Assembly: GCA_045636065.1 (NCBI GenBank)
Contig: JAZTWW010000059.1
Coordinates: 1-43,843 of the forward strand
Direction of reading: 5' to 3'
DNA length: 43,843 nucleotides
Origin: RGIG5050 sp045636065
GTDB lineage: Bacteria; Verrucomicrobiota; Kiritimatiellia; RFP12; UBA1067
The translations under genes and the position numbers were made by a program. Under the pieces are notes generated by a model. That model was not told the origin of the DNA. It saw nothing but the letters and a program-made list of their open reading frames with translations, and searched no databases. The first letter of the stretch is position 1. The number at the start of each line of letters is the position of its first letter. Below are positions 32,588 to 41,773 of the stretch, piece after piece.

Positions 32588-34255
32588 TTAATTGACCTCA
32601 AGGCCGTTCTGCTGCGCCACGAGGTTGCTCGCCCCGTACATCGCACGGAGCTTCGGCTTCTCGATCTTCCCGGTGGGATTGCGCGGAACGTCCGCGAAGA
32701 TGATCTTCCTCGGGCGCTTGTAGCGCGGAAGCGACGTGCAGAACTCCTCGACGGCCTTCTCGGTGAGCCTCATCCCCTCCTTGACGGAGATGATCGCCGC
32801 CGCGATCTCGCCGAGGCGCGCATCCGCAAGGCCGATTACGGCAACGTCCTTTATGGCGGGATGGGCCCTAAGGAAGTCCTCGATCTGGACAGGGTAAAGA
32901 TTCTCGCCGCCTGAGATGATCACATCCTTCGCGCGGTCCACAAGGTAGATGAACCCGTCGCGCTCCTCGGCCATGTCGCCTGTGAGAAGCCAGCCGTCTG
33001 GCTTGAGGATCTCGTCGGTCGCGGCCTTGTTGTGGTAGTACTCCTTCATCACGCCCGGGCCGCGCAGGGCGAGCTCGCCGACTTCGCCCGGCTTCACGGG
33101 GGTCTCGCCGTCGGGGCCTACAATCTTCGTTTCCCAGCCGTAGCCGGCGACGCCTATCGCGCCGACGTGATCGATGTTCTCGACGCCGAGGTGGACGGCC
33201 CCGGGGCCCGTGGACTCGGAAAGTCCGTAGTTCGTATCGTAGTCGTGGTGCGGGAAGACGGCCTTCCAGCGCTTGATGAGCGAAGGCGGCACCGGCTGCG
33301 CGCCGATGTGCATGAGACGCCACTGTGAAAGGCTGTAGTTCTCGAGCGACACCTCACCGGAGTCGATGGCGTCGAGGATGTCCTGCGCCCACGGAACGAG
33401 GAGCCACACGATCGTGCAGCGCTCGACGCTTACGCACTGGAGTATCCACTCGGGCTTGACGCCCTTGAGGAGAACCGCCTTGCCGCCGACGAGGAAGCTT
33501 CCGAACCAGTGCATCTTCGCGCCCGTGTGGTAGAGCGGCGGGATGCAGAGGAAGACGTCGTCCTTCGTCTGGCCGTGGTGGTTCTGCTCTACGCGGCAGC
33601 TGTGCATGAGGCAGCGGTGCAGAAGGACGATGGCCTTGGGGAAGCCTGTCGTGCCGGACGAGAAGTAGATGGCTGCCTCGTCTTCGGGGCGGTGGCGGAA
33701 GCCGGGGGCCTCGGCCGATGCGTAGCGCACGAACTTCTGGTAGCTCTCCGCGAAGCTGGGGCAGTCGTCGCCGACGTAGAGAAGCGTCTTGACGCGCGGG
33801 ATCATGTCGGCCATCTGCTCGACGCGGCCGATGAACTCGGGGCCGAAGACGGGCGCGTCGGCGTCGGCCAGCTTGAGGCAGTAGCGGATCTCCTCTGCGG
33901 TGTAGCGGAAGTTGAGCGGCACAGCGAGGCAGCCTGCCTTGAGCGCGCCGAAGTAGATCGGGAGCCACTCGATGCAGTTCATGAGAAGGATCGCGATCTT
34001 GTCGCCCTTCTTGAGGCCGCGGCTAAGCATGAGGTTCGCGAAACGGTTGGCCCTGCGGTCGAACTCTGCCCAGGTGAGCTCGCTTCTGAACTTGTCTGTC
34101 GGGGAGTTCTCAATGAGCGAATATTCGCGCCACGTGGTGCGGCTCGTCTCGGCCTCCTTGGGGTTTATCTCTACAAGCGCCACGTCGTCCGGCCACTCGC
34201 GGGCGTTGCGCTCCAGAACCTCGACTATGCTCTCGAACTCGCTATTCTGCTTCAT
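32588..34255 (-). CDS. acyl-CoA synthetase (AMP-forming ligase)
   Basis: Class I adenylate-forming enzyme of the acyl-CoA synthetase family, 555 aa. Landmarks: AIYFSSGTTGFPKAIVLLH (P-loop), NYGLSESTGPGAVHLG, GWLLTGDMAEERDGFIYLVDR, KDVIISGGENLYPVQIED and PTGKIEKPKLR (catalytic Lys). The substrate (fatty or aryl acid) is not clear from sequence alone; being between valS and the iorA operon hints at acids from amino-acid breakdown, but that is only context. AAGGAG is a good SD; ATG is 21 bases after the valS stop. Confidence 0.92.
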   Translation of the reverse strand: MKQNSEFESIVEVLERNAREWPDDVALVEINPKEAETSRTTWREYSLIENSPTDKFRSELTWAEFDRRANRFANLMLSRGLKKGDKIAILLMNCIEWLPIYFGALKAGCLAVPLNFRYTAEEIRYCLKLADADAPVFGPEFIGRVEQMADMIPRVKTLLYVGDDCPSFAESYQKFVRYASAEAPGFRHRPEDEAAIYFSSGTTGFPKAIVLLHRCLMHSCRVEQNHHGQTKDDVFLCIPPLYHTGAKMHWFGSFLVGGKAVLLKGVKPEWILQCVSVERCTIVWLLVPWAQDILDAIDSGEVSLENYSLSQWRLMHIGAQPVPPSLIKRWKAVFPHHDYDTNYGLSESTGPGAVHLGVENIDHVGAIGVAGYGWETKIVGPDGETPVKPGEVGELALRGPGVMKEYYHNKAATDEILKPDGWLLTGDMAEERDGFIYLVDRAKDVIISGGENLYPVQIEDFLRAHPAIKDVAVIGLADARLGEIAAAIISVKEGMRLTEKAVEEFCTSLPRYKRPRKIIFADVPRNPTGKIEKPKLRAMYGASNLVAQQNGLEVN

Positions 34256-34276
34256 CGTTTCTCTCCTTGGACGGTA

Positions 34277-36991
34277 TCATGCGAAGAGGCGCGCAAGCTT
34301 TTCAAGCTGCCTGACCTTCTCGCGGTTGTCCTCAAGCTGCTTTCTGGCCGTCTCGACGATGGCCTGCGGGGCGTGGTCCGTGAAGGCCCTGTTGGCGAGC
34401 TTCGCCTCGGACGTCTTGATGAACCCTTCAAGCTTCTTGAGCTCGGCCGCTATGCGCTTCGACTCGGCCGCCTTGTCCACAAGCCCTTCGAGCGAGAGGT
34501 ACACCGTTCCGAACGCTGTCATCTTCGACGGCATCGCAAGGTCGCTCTCAGGCGCAACGAACGACACCTCGGCTGCGCGCATAGCCGTCTTGAGCGAAGC
34601 CTCCTCCGCAACGGCGCGTGCATCGCCCGTGGCGATGGTGACCTTCACGAACGCGGAGGGGTTCACCTTGTACTCGGCCCTAAGCGCCCTGAGCGCCGTT
34701 ATCGCCTCGCGCTTGGCGTTCACGAACTCGTAGTTCTCGACGGTAAGCCCCCAGGCCGCCTTCTCGGCATCTGTGAAGCCCTTCGGGAACGGGGCGAGAA
34801 GGATCGTCTCACCTTCCGCGAGGTATCCGAGCTGGTGCGCGACCTCCTCGGTGACGAACGGCATGTAGGGGTGCAGAAGCCTCAGCGCCTTGTAGAAGAC
34901 GTCGCGGAGTATGGCAAGCGAAACGTCCTTGCGCGGGGCGTCCTTGACGTACTCGACGTACCAGTCGCAGATCTGCGTCCAGAAGAAGTCGTACACTGCA
35001 AGAGCGCCGTCCTGGATGCGATACTTCTCGAGGAGAGACTGGGCCGTGCGGCACGCTTTGTCACATGCGTAGAGAAGATGCCTGTCGTCCGCCGTGAAGA
35101 GCGCTGGATCGAGCTCCGAGAGCGGCTTGAGACCGGAGTCCTTGAGCCCCGCCGCCTCAAGCTGCATCTCCATGAACCTCGCCGCGTTCCAGATCTTCGT
35201 TGCGAAGTTGCGGCCTATCTCGAACTTCTCCTTGTTCACCTTCGTGTCGCAGTCGAGCGAGGTGATGAGCGCGATCGAGAACCTGAGCGCGTCGGCGGAG
35301 TAGGTGTCGATAAGCTCGAGCGGGTCGAGGCTGTTGCCGAGGCTCTTCGACATCTTGCGGCCCTGCGAGTCCCTGACGATGCCGTGTATGACGATGTTCC
35401 TGAAAGGCGGCTTGCCCATGAAGTGGATGCCCGCCATTATCATGCGCGCGACCCAGAAGAAGATGATGTCCTGGGCCGTCACGAGATCGGTCGTCGGGTA
35501 GTAGAAGTCGAGATCGTCCGTCTTTTCGGGCCAGCCGAGCGTGGAGAAAGGCCACAGCCACGAGCTGAACCATGTGTCGAGGACGTCCTCGTCCTGCCTC
35601 AAGTCCGCAAGCGTGAGCGAATCGTCGCCCGTCGCCTTCTTCGCCTTCTCGAGCGCAAGCTCGGGCGTTTCCGCGACGAATACCTGCTCGCCCTCTCCGC
35701 TTCCCTCTTCGCCGCTGAGGTAGTACGCGGGAATACGGTGCCCCCACCAGAGCTGGCGCGAGATGCACCAGTCCTGGATATTCTCCATCCAGTTGAAGTA
35801 GATCTTGCTCCAGCGGTCCGGGACGAACCTGACCGAACCGTCCCTTACGGCCTCGATGGCGGGCTTGGCGAGGGGCGCCATCTTCACGAACCACTGCTTC
35901 GAGAGGCGGCTTTCGACGACCTCGTGGCAGCGGTAGCAGTGGCCGACCTGGTTGTCGTAGTCCTCGATATGGTCGAGATACCCGCCCGCCTCAAGGTCGG
36001 CTACAAGCGCCTTGCGGCATTCGAAGCGATCCATGCCATCGTACTTCGCTCCGGCGAGCGCGTTCATCGTGCCGTCGCCGTTCATGATGTTGATCTCGGC
36101 GAGATTGTGGCGCTTTCCGACGAGGAAGTCGTTCGGGTCGTGCGCGGGGGTGATCTTGACGATGCCCGTGCCGAACTCCTTCTCGACGTAGTCGTCAGAG
36201 ATTACGGGGATCTCGCGGCCGGTGAGCGGGAGGATCACCGTCTTGCCCACGAGGTGCGCGTACCTCCCGTCCTTCGGATTGACCGCAACGGCCGTATCGC
36301 CGGGAAGCGTCTCCGGGCGCGTCGTCGCGACCATGATGTAGTCCTTGTACGGCTCGCCGGCCGCGCCCTTTTCGCTTCCCGCCACGGGATAGCGCACGTA
36401 CCAGAGGCTGCCGTGGTGGGCTTCGTGCTCTACCTCGTCGTTGGCGAGGGCGGTGCCGCACCGCGGACACCAGTTGACGATGTAGTTGCCCTTGTATACG
36501 AGCCCTTCATTGTAGAGGTCGGTGAAGACCTTGGCGACGGCCCTGGAGCAGCCTTCGTCGAACGTGAAGCGCTCGCGCTGCCAGTCGGTCGAATTGCCGA
36601 GCATCCTCTGCTGGTGGACGATCGTGCCGCCGTACTGGCGCTTCCAGTCCCAGACGCGCTCGACGAACGCCTCGCGCCCGAGCTCCTGCCGGCGCCTGCC
36701 CTCCTTGCGCAGAGCCTTCTCCACGACGTTCTGCGTGGCGATGCCGGCATGGTCCGTGCCGGGGAGCCAGAGCGTGTTGTAGCCGCTCATCCTGCGCCAC
36801 CTCACGAGGATGTCCTGTATCGTCTCGTTGAGGGCATGGCCCATGTGCAGTATGCCTGTGACGTTCGGCGGAGGGATGACGATGCTGTACGGTTCGCCGC
36901 CGTCCTTGGGCGAAGCGTGAAAATATCCGTTCCTCTCCCATACGGGATACCACTTGGCCTCTGCGGCCTTCGCGTCGTAGCGCTTGTCCAT
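34277..36991 (-). CDS. valS: valyl-tRNA synthetase
   Basis: Charges tRNA-Val. The 904 aa carry the class I signature PPNVTGILHMGHALN (HMGH 49-52), the editing domain (MVATTRPETLPGDTAVAVNP, GTGIVKITPAHDPND), KMSKSLGN, the anticodon-binding domain, and a C-terminal coiled-coil arm (LKKLEGFIKTSEAKLANRAF...). Start is ATG 36991 with GGAG 5 nt upstream; GTG at 36997 overlaps that SD and is not used. It lies just downstream of tRNA-Asn and a terminator, so transcription must come from readthrough or a promoter not evident here. Confidence 0.97.
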   Translation of the reverse strand: MDKRYDAKAAEAKWYPVWERNGYFHASPKDGGEPYSIVIPPPNVTGILHMGHALNETIQDILVRWRRMSGYNTLWLPGTDHAGIATQNVVEKALRKEGRRRQELGREAFVERVWDWKRQYGGTIVHQQRMLGNSTDWQRERFTFDEGCSRAVAKVFTDLYNEGLVYKGNYIVNWCPRCGTALANDEVEHEAHHGSLWYVRYPVAGSEKGAAGEPYKDYIMVATTRPETLPGDTAVAVNPKDGRYAHLVGKTVILPLTGREIPVISDDYVEKEFGTGIVKITPAHDPNDFLVGKRHNLAEINIMNGDGTMNALAGAKYDGMDRFECRKALVADLEAGGYLDHIEDYDNQVGHCYRCHEVVESRLSKQWFVKMAPLAKPAIEAVRDGSVRFVPDRWSKIYFNWMENIQDWCISRQLWWGHRIPAYYLSGEEGSGEGEQVFVAETPELALEKAKKATGDDSLTLADLRQDEDVLDTWFSSWLWPFSTLGWPEKTDDLDFYYPTTDLVTAQDIIFFWVARMIMAGIHFMGKPPFRNIVIHGIVRDSQGRKMSKSLGNSLDPLELIDTYSADALRFSIALITSLDCDTKVNKEKFEIGRNFATKIWNAARFMEMQLEAAGLKDSGLKPLSELDPALFTADDRHLLYACDKACRTAQSLLEKYRIQDGALAVYDFFWTQICDWYVEYVKDAPRKDVSLAILRDVFYKALRLLHPYMPFVTEEVAHQLGYLAEGETILLAPFPKGFTDAEKAAWGLTVENYEFVNAKREAITALRALRAEYKVNPSAFVKVTIATGDARAVAEEASLKTAMRAAEVSFVAPESDLAMPSKMTAFGTVYLSLEGLVDKAAESKRIAAELKKLEGFIKTSEAKLANRAFTDHAPQAIVETARKQLEDNREKVRQLEKLARLFA

Positions 36992-37032
36992 CGTCACTCC
37001 GTTCCTTGCCTGCCCGTGGAAGGCTTCCCGGG

Positions 37033-37061
37033 AAAAAATAAACCCCGGTTGAACGGGGTTT
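37033..37061 (-). terminator. rho-independent terminator between tRNA-Asn and valS
   Basis: Minus strand: AAACCCCG (37061-37054), six-base loop, CGGGGTTT (37047-37040), then A and a run of six T (37038-37033). An 8-bp stem with a T-run, just downstream of the tRNA; a clear intrinsic terminator for the tRNA transcript. Confidence 0.88.
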
Positions 37062-37080
37062 CTTATTTATCTCAGTCAAA

Positions 37081-37155
37081 TGGCTCGGGCGGCTGGATTC
37101 GAACCAGCGACCAATTGATTAACAGTCAACTGCGCTACCACTGCGCCACGCCCGA
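37081..37155 (-). tRNA. tRNA-Asn (anticodon GTT)
   Basis: Complete cloverleaf of 75 nt including an encoded 3' CCA. Acceptor TCGGGCG pairs with CGCCCGA; D-arm GCGC-AGTGGTA-GCGC; anticodon arm GTTGA-CTGTTAA-TCAAT with anticodon GTT (Asn); T-arm GCTGG-TTCGAAT-CCAGC; discriminator G then CCA. It has its own consensus-like promoter and is followed by a terminator. Confidence 0.97.
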
Positions 37156-37176
37156 ACGTGGTTGAAAACGGCATGT

Positions 37177-37205
37177 ATTATACCATATCCTCGCCCTGGA
37201 TGCAA
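37177..37205 (-). promoter_or_regulatory. promoter of tRNA-Asn
   Basis: Minus strand: TTGCAT (37205-37200), 17-bp spacer, TGG-TATAAT (37182-37177). Predicted start about 15 nt before the mature tRNA 5' end, leaving a short 5' leader for RNase P. Confidence 0.82.
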
Positions 37206-37246
37206 TAGCAAATTTAAAAAATCGCCCTCGCGCCCACAGCCGGGTG

Positions 37247-38056
37247 CTATGCGCGGCGGCCCGCGAGGCTGCGGACCAGCGAGACGAGGAATGACGTATC
37301 GCCTTTAAGGCCCTCAAGCGCGGCCACGGCGGCTTCTGTGTGCGAGGCTATCTCCGCCTCTATCGCCGCGCGGTCCATGATCGCGAGGCTTGAAAAGGCC
37401 CCGTCGTCGCCGTCTAGAAGATCGTCCTCGAACTGGAATGCCACCCCGAGATGGAAGGCGTACTTCCTGAGCTTAGCGGCGGCATCATCATCCGCCCCTC
37501 CCGCGAGCGCGCCGGCCTCGGCCGCGCACATGAAAAGATCCGCCGTCTTGTGCTCAAAGATGAAATCGAGCGTGTCCCTCGTGAACGAACCCTTGGCAGC
37601 CGCTATATCCTCCACCTGCCCCGCGACGACACCGAACGCCGCCCTTGCGAATACGGCAAGCATCGCGGCCATCGCACCGGGCCGCTTCTCTGCCGTCCTC
37701 GCCAGTGTCGCGAATGCAAGCGCCTGCAGCGCGTCGCCTGCAAGGATCGCATTCCCTTCGCCGAACTTCGCCCACACGCTCGGCTCGCCGCGCCTAAGCG
37801 TATCGTTGTCCATCGCCGGGAGATCGTCGTGGACGAGCGTATAGTTGTGGATAAGCTCTATCGCGGCTGCGGCCCACTTGGCATCCTCGGCCGTGCCTCC
37901 CGCCGCCTCGGCCGCGGCACAGCAGATGACGGGCCTCAGCCTCTTGCCGCCCGATCCGACGCCATGCCTCATCGCATCGAAGAGCGTCTGCGGCCTTCCG
38001 CCGCCCCCAAGCGCCTCCTTGAGCGCACCTTCGACAATCTCAAGATACCTCTTCAT
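37247..38056 (-). CDS. ispA: farnesyl/geranylgeranyl diphosphate synthase
   Basis: Short-chain trans-prenyl diphosphate synthase that condenses IPP with allylic diphosphates. The 269 aa are full length and include GGKRLRP, the first Asp-rich motif DDLPAMD (77-83) with the four-residue spacing typical of bacterial FPP synthases, and EDDLLD (210-215). This makes it distinct from the second, shorter prenyl synthase at 22231. ATG overlaps the recN stop (ATGA). Last gene of the vWA-gspJ-gspK-recN-ispA operon. Confidence 0.93.
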   Translation of the reverse strand: MKRYLEIVEGALKEALGGGGRPQTLFDAMRHGVGSGGKRLRPVICCAAAEAAGGTAEDAKWAAAAIELIHNYTLVHDDLPAMDNDTLRRGEPSVWAKFGEGNAILAGDALQALAFATLARTAEKRPGAMAAMLAVFARAAFGVVAGQVEDIAAAKGSFTRDTLDFIFEHKTADLFMCAAEAGALAGGADDDAAAKLRKYAFHLGVAFQFEDDLLDGDDGAFSSLAIMDRAAIEAEIASHTEAAVAALEGLKGDTSFLVSLVRSLAGRRA

Positions 38057-39717
38057 CTTCCTTCAGCCCTCCCCAGGAGCTCGCGCGCATGCGCGGCCAC
38101 GATTCCGGAGGCGTCGCCGCCCCCAAGCATCCTTGCAATCTCCATCGCCCGCCTTTCGCCCTCGACTGGCGTCACGGCGGTGAACGTGCGTCCGGAGGCG
38201 ACGCTCTTCTCGACAAGCAGGTGCACGTCCCCGTAGACGGCGCTCTGCGGCAGGTGGGTTATCGCTATCACCTGATGGTGCGACGCGAGAGACTTGAGCC
38301 TCTCGCCCACGGCCCTTCCAACCTCGCCTCCGATATTGGCGTCGATCTCGTCAAAGACGAGAAGCGGCGTTAGATCCTGCGCCGCGAGGCACGTCTTTAC
38401 GGCAAGCATGAGCCTCGCCGTCTCGCCGGAGGACGCGATGTCCGCAAGAGGCCTCGCGCCTTCGCCCGGGTTAGGCGCGAACATGTAGGAGACCGTGTCG
38501 CATCCGTCGCTCTCCGGTGCCTTCGCCGCAACGTTCACGGCGAAATCCGCCTGCAGGAACCCGAGCCCGCGAAGCTCGCGCGTCACGGCCTTCGAAAGCC
38601 GCTCCGCCGCCGAACGCCTCGCCTTCGAGAGCTCCGCCCCCGCCTTTTCCACTTCCCTTTCGCAGGCCGCCACCTTCTTGGCAAGCTCCTCGCGCCTCCT
38701 GTCTCGCCCTTCAAGCTCGTCGAGACGCTCGCGTTTCCTTTCGAGAAGCGCGATAAGCCCCCCGACATCATGGCACGAGTGGCGCCTCTTGAGCCTTTCA
38801 ACGAGCGAAAGCCTCTCATCGAGCGCGGCAAGCGTCTCAGGGTCTGCGTCCATCCTCGAGACGCTGTCCTCGATCGCCCTTGAAAGCTCCTGCACCTGCA
38901 CTGTAAGGCTCTCGGCCTGGTCGCGCCACGCGCGGGCGCCTGCATGGTGGCGCGCCATCTCTGAAAGGCGCGCCCCAGCCGATATAAGGGCCTCGGCGGC
39001 GCTCGCCTCATCGCCCGTCAGGGCCTCAACCGCAGCACCGGCTGCCTCCATGACCTCGGCCGCATGAGCGGCCGCCGCATGGCGCTCCTTCAAGTCGTCC
39101 CCGTCGTCCTCGGTGAGCGCCGCAGCTTCAAGCTCGCCGACCGTGAAGCGCAGCATCTCAAGCTCCGCCTCGACATCCTTCGAGTCTCCGTCGAGACTCT
39201 TGAGCTGCGCCCTTGCATCGCAGAGGGCCTCCCATGCCGATCTATACGCATCCTTGGCGTGCGACTGGGAATAGGCGTCGAGAAGGGAGCGCTGCGTAGG
39301 CTCCTCGACGAGCGTCTGCCCGTCCTTCGGGCCGTGTATGTCGGCGAGGCGGCGGGAGAGCGCCTTCAAGGTCTGCACCGTGGAGGAGCAGTCGTTCACC
39401 CAGACCCTCGTTCCGCCGGCAGCCTGGACGGTGCGCCTTATGACGAGATCCCCGTCCTCGCCCGGCTCAAGCCCGGCGTCCTCGAGGATCTGCGCGATCT
39501 CCGGGGAACTCGAGAAGACGGCCTCGATGCGGGCCTCCTTAGCGCCGTCCCTCACGGCCGACGGATCGGAGCGCGCGCCGAGCGCCAGTCTAAGCGCACC
39601 TAGAAGGACGCTCTTTCCGGCACCCGTCTCTCCGGTTATGACGTTGAATCCTCCGCCGAAGGCCGCATCCGCCTTCTCCACGACAGCCAGATTCGCCACT
39701 TTAAGGTTCTTCAGCAT
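38053..39717 (-). CDS. recN: DNA repair protein RecN
   Basis: SMC-like ATPase acting in repair of double-strand breaks. The 554 aa show Walker A GETGAGKS (29-36) near the N-terminus, a central coiled coil (about 150-370, rich in Ala/Glu/Arg) and a C-terminal head with SSGETARLMLAVKTCLA (ABC signature) and LLVFDEIDANIGGEVGRAVG (Walker B and D-loop), then VIAITHLPQSA. ATG is 3 bases after the gspK stop. Confidence 0.96.
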   Translation of the reverse strand: MLKNLKVANLAVVEKADAAFGGGFNVITGETGAGKSVLLGALRLALGARSDPSAVRDGAKEARIEAVFSSSPEIAQILEDAGLEPGEDGDLVIRRTVQAAGGTRVWVNDCSSTVQTLKALSRRLADIHGPKDGQTLVEEPTQRSLLDAYSQSHAKDAYRSAWEALCDARAQLKSLDGDSKDVEAELEMLRFTVGELEAAALTEDDGDDLKERHAAAAHAAEVMEAAGAAVEALTGDEASAAEALISAGARLSEMARHHAGARAWRDQAESLTVQVQELSRAIEDSVSRMDADPETLAALDERLSLVERLKRRHSCHDVGGLIALLERKRERLDELEGRDRRREELAKKVAACEREVEKAGAELSKARRSAAERLSKAVTRELRGLGFLQADFAVNVAAKAPESDGCDTVSYMFAPNPGEGARPLADIASSGETARLMLAVKTCLAAQDLTPLLVFDEIDANIGGEVGRAVGERLKSLASHHQVIAITHLPQSAVYGDVHLLVEKSVASGRTFTAVTPVEGERRAMEIARMLGGGDASGIVAAHARELLGRAEGR

Positions 39718-39722
39718 GGCCT

Positions 39723-40856
39723 TTACGGGTCCTCCTGCCAGCGGATGTATTTGACCGTCCTGTTGGAGACGAGCGCGACGGCCTTCACCGTATGCGTTAT
39801 GTCGCCGAGCCTTCCTGTGATCTTGACGTCGAAATAGCTCTCCGGCTCGAATATCACGTAGCTCTGCGCCTCGGGGGCGATAGAATCCTCAAGGCGGTTG
39901 ACGAGGTCGGCCCAGTCGCGGAAAGGACCGTAATCGTCGTCGCTGCGGCTGGAGGAGTCCATCGTTTCGGGGCGCTCCCTGAGCTCGAGTATCGCATCGA
40001 CGACCGTCTCGCCCATATTGTCGTCGTCCACGCCGGGGAGCGACATGAGGACCTCGCGCGGCGCCGCGTTGATGTTGATCTTTCCGCTTCCGAAGACGTC
40101 GAAGAAATCGAGTATCGGCCTTACGCGTATCTGGTCCTCGGTGCGGGCGTCGGCGTTCCAGACGCCACCGGTGAGGACGACGGGATAGTCGCGGAACCCC
40201 TTTATCCTCGCAAGCTCCCTCAAGTCGATGATCGGCCCGTTGCGGGGCTTGTACCTCTTCTCGCCCTCCTCGTACTGCATCTCGTCGCGGTAGTAGGCCG
40301 ATTCGCCGCCGGTGTAGCTCTCGTAGGCGGTGACGGAATCGTCATCGTCGCGCCAGTCGTTCCAGCCGCATATGAGCTCGTCCCATCCCTCTTCTGGTAC
40401 GCCCGCCTGAGCAAGGATGTACGTCCAGATGTCGCGGTAGTTCGAATTGCCGCCGGCGTACAGCTCGTTGATGTTCCACTTCGCCTCTTTGCTCTTGATC
40501 TCGATGGTGACGGTCCCCCCGTCGGGATCCCTCCAGTCGACAGCGATCGGCTCCGTGACGAGGCTTCCATTCTTGAGCTCACGCTTCTCCCTGAGCCACT
40601 TGTCCTTCTCAAGCTTTTCGAGAAGGTCTTCCTCCTCCTCGTCATCCGATGCGGCCTGGACGTCCTGGTAGCCGAGCATTATCGTCTCGGCGATGGCGAT
40701 CCCGGCCTCGGTGAGCTTGTCGACGTGCGTCCTGTTGCGCATATAGACGTTGACGCCGGACTGGAGCTTCGCCTCCACGGCGAAGTTCATTATGAAGATC
40801 GCGAGTACTGCAATCGTCCATATCGCTACGACAAGCGCGCTTCCCCGCCTTTTCAT
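39723..40856 (-). CDS. gspK: type II secretion minor pseudopilin GspK-like
   Basis: A 377-aa protein with a short basic start (MKRRGSALVVAIWTIAVLAIF), a hydrophobic N-terminal helix, and a periplasmic part. The T2SK features are WNINELYAGGNSN and the helix-hairpin-helix-like ININAAPREVLMSLPGV. GspK caps the pseudopilus tip together with GspI and GspJ. The prepilin site lacks the usual Glu5, as in other GspK proteins. ATG 40856 overlaps the gspJ stop and has GGAGG 6 nt upstream. Other gsp genes are not in the window. Confidence 0.85.
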   Translation of the reverse strand: MKRRGSALVVAIWTIAVLAIFIMNFAVEAKLQSGVNVYMRNRTHVDKLTEAGIAIAETIMLGYQDVQAASDDEEEEDLLEKLEKDKWLREKRELKNGSLVTEPIAVDWRDPDGGTVTIEIKSKEAKWNINELYAGGNSNYRDIWTYILAQAGVPEEGWDELICGWNDWRDDDDSVTAYESYTGGESAYYRDEMQYEEGEKRYKPRNGPIIDLRELARIKGFRDYPVVLTGGVWNADARTEDQIRVRPILDFFDVFGSGKININAAPREVLMSLPGVDDDNMGETVVDAILELRERPETMDSSSRSDDDYGPFRDWADLVNRLEDSIAPEAQSYVIFEPESYFDVKITGRLGDITHTVKAVALVSNRTVKYIRWQEDP

Positions 40857-41773
40857 GGCGCACCTCCCCCGCCTGGCGGAGGCGGGACATCGCCGCCTCC
40901 CTGTCCGCCGCCTGAGCCGCCGCCGGAGCGCCCGCCTCCCTGTCCGCCGCCTGTGCCGCCGCCGGAGCGCCTGCCCCTTCCGCCAGGCGTGGACTTGTCG
41001 TCGCCGCCGGAGGAGAGCGGATTCTGCGAAAGGTCCCAGAGCGGTATCTCGACGACCCTTCTTATCCTGACGGGATCGCCCCTCTCCTCGACAGGCTCCA
41101 AGGTGAACGTAAGCTCCACAGCCCTCGGAATCGCGTTCGACGAGGCCCATTCGTCCTCCCAGACGGGCGTTCCGTCTTCCTCGTATGGCTGCTCCTTGTT
41201 GAGGACCCGGCAGTTGAAGCCCTGCACGCCCGTCACCAGGACGTACGGCTCGAAGACATCGTCATCGTCGAAATTGTAGTCCTCCCTGTCCTCGTCCTGT
41301 ATGAGATCGAGCTCACCCGCCTTGACCCAAAGCCCGCCAGGGGCCTCCCTCGTTTCCGTCTGCGCCCAGAGCCTCACCGTGTGGGGCGTTTCGGAGAGCG
41401 TCGAGGTGTTGCCGACGATGGCGCTGCCAAGCTTCGTCCACTGGATGGTGTCGCTGTCCTCTTCGCCGTCTCCGCCGTCTATCAGCTGAAAGCCGTAGAT
41501 GTAGCTGTCCGTGCCGCCGCCGGTCGTGGCCGTCGCCGGGCACCAGGCGCTTCTCAAGGCGCTCACCACCTGCGAAAGCGCATAGTCGGCATGCTGCATC
41601 CTGTCGGCCATCTCGGTCGAACGCTTCCAGCTGTTGATGGCGGTGTTGAACGAGAAGAACGCGACAAAGGTCATGACGGCCATGAGCGACACGGCCAGCA
41701 TAACTTCAATCAGCGTAAAACCTTTTGACTTGCGCACCTCTTTGCGAGCCTCCTGGAGCGATGATCCCGTCAT
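40853..41773 (-). CDS. gspJ: GspJ-like prepilin with Gly-rich tail
   Basis: A 306-aa type IV-pilin-like protein: KSKGFTLIEVMLAVSLMAVM is the canonical class III signal with cleavage after Gly and N-methylation of Phe. The globular part has GspJ-like length. After WDLSQNPLSSGG the last 45 residues are Gly/Ser/Arg/Gln-rich (GGGQGGGRSGGG repeated, ending VPPPPGGGG), disordered, and encoded by a 39-bp tandem repeat. ATG overlaps the vWA stop (ATGA) and it is followed by gspK. Confidence 0.85.
   Translation of the reverse strand: MTGSSLQEARKEVRKSKGFTLIEVMLAVSLMAVMTFVAFFSFNTAINSWKRSTEMADRMQHADYALSQVVSALRSAWCPATATTGGGTDSYIYGFQLIDGGDGEEDSDTIQWTKLGSAIVGNTSTLSETPHTVRLWAQTETREAPGGLWVKAGELDLIQDEDREDYNFDDDDVFEPYVLVTGVQGFNCRVLNKEQPYEEDGTPVWEDEWASSNAIPRAVELTFTLEPVEERGDPVRIRRVVEIPLWDLSQNPLSSGGDDKSTPGGRGRRSGGGTGGGQGGGRSGGGSGGGQGGGDVPPPPGGGGAP
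40894..40971. repeat. 39-bp tandem repeat in gspJ tail
   Basis: Two copies of a 39-bp unit (40894-40932 and 40933-40971) differing at few bases, coding 13-residue Gly-rich units in frame. Such in-frame repeats can expand or contract and change the tail length. Confidence 0.75.

Noticed and set aside
36992..37080. T-box riboswitch upstream of valS
   Set aside because: There is a terminator, but no T-box sequence, specifier loop or Stem I; the hairpin simply follows the tRNA gene.
33509..37165. 1218-codon open frame on the plus strand across valS
   Set aside because: It is antisense to valS and the acyl-CoA ligase gene, rich in Arg/Val/Glu repeats of no known fold, and arises from GC-rich codon bias.
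37216..37254. Possible terminator after ispA
   Set aside because: Only a 4-bp plus 3-bp interrupted stem far from a six-T run; too weak to call.
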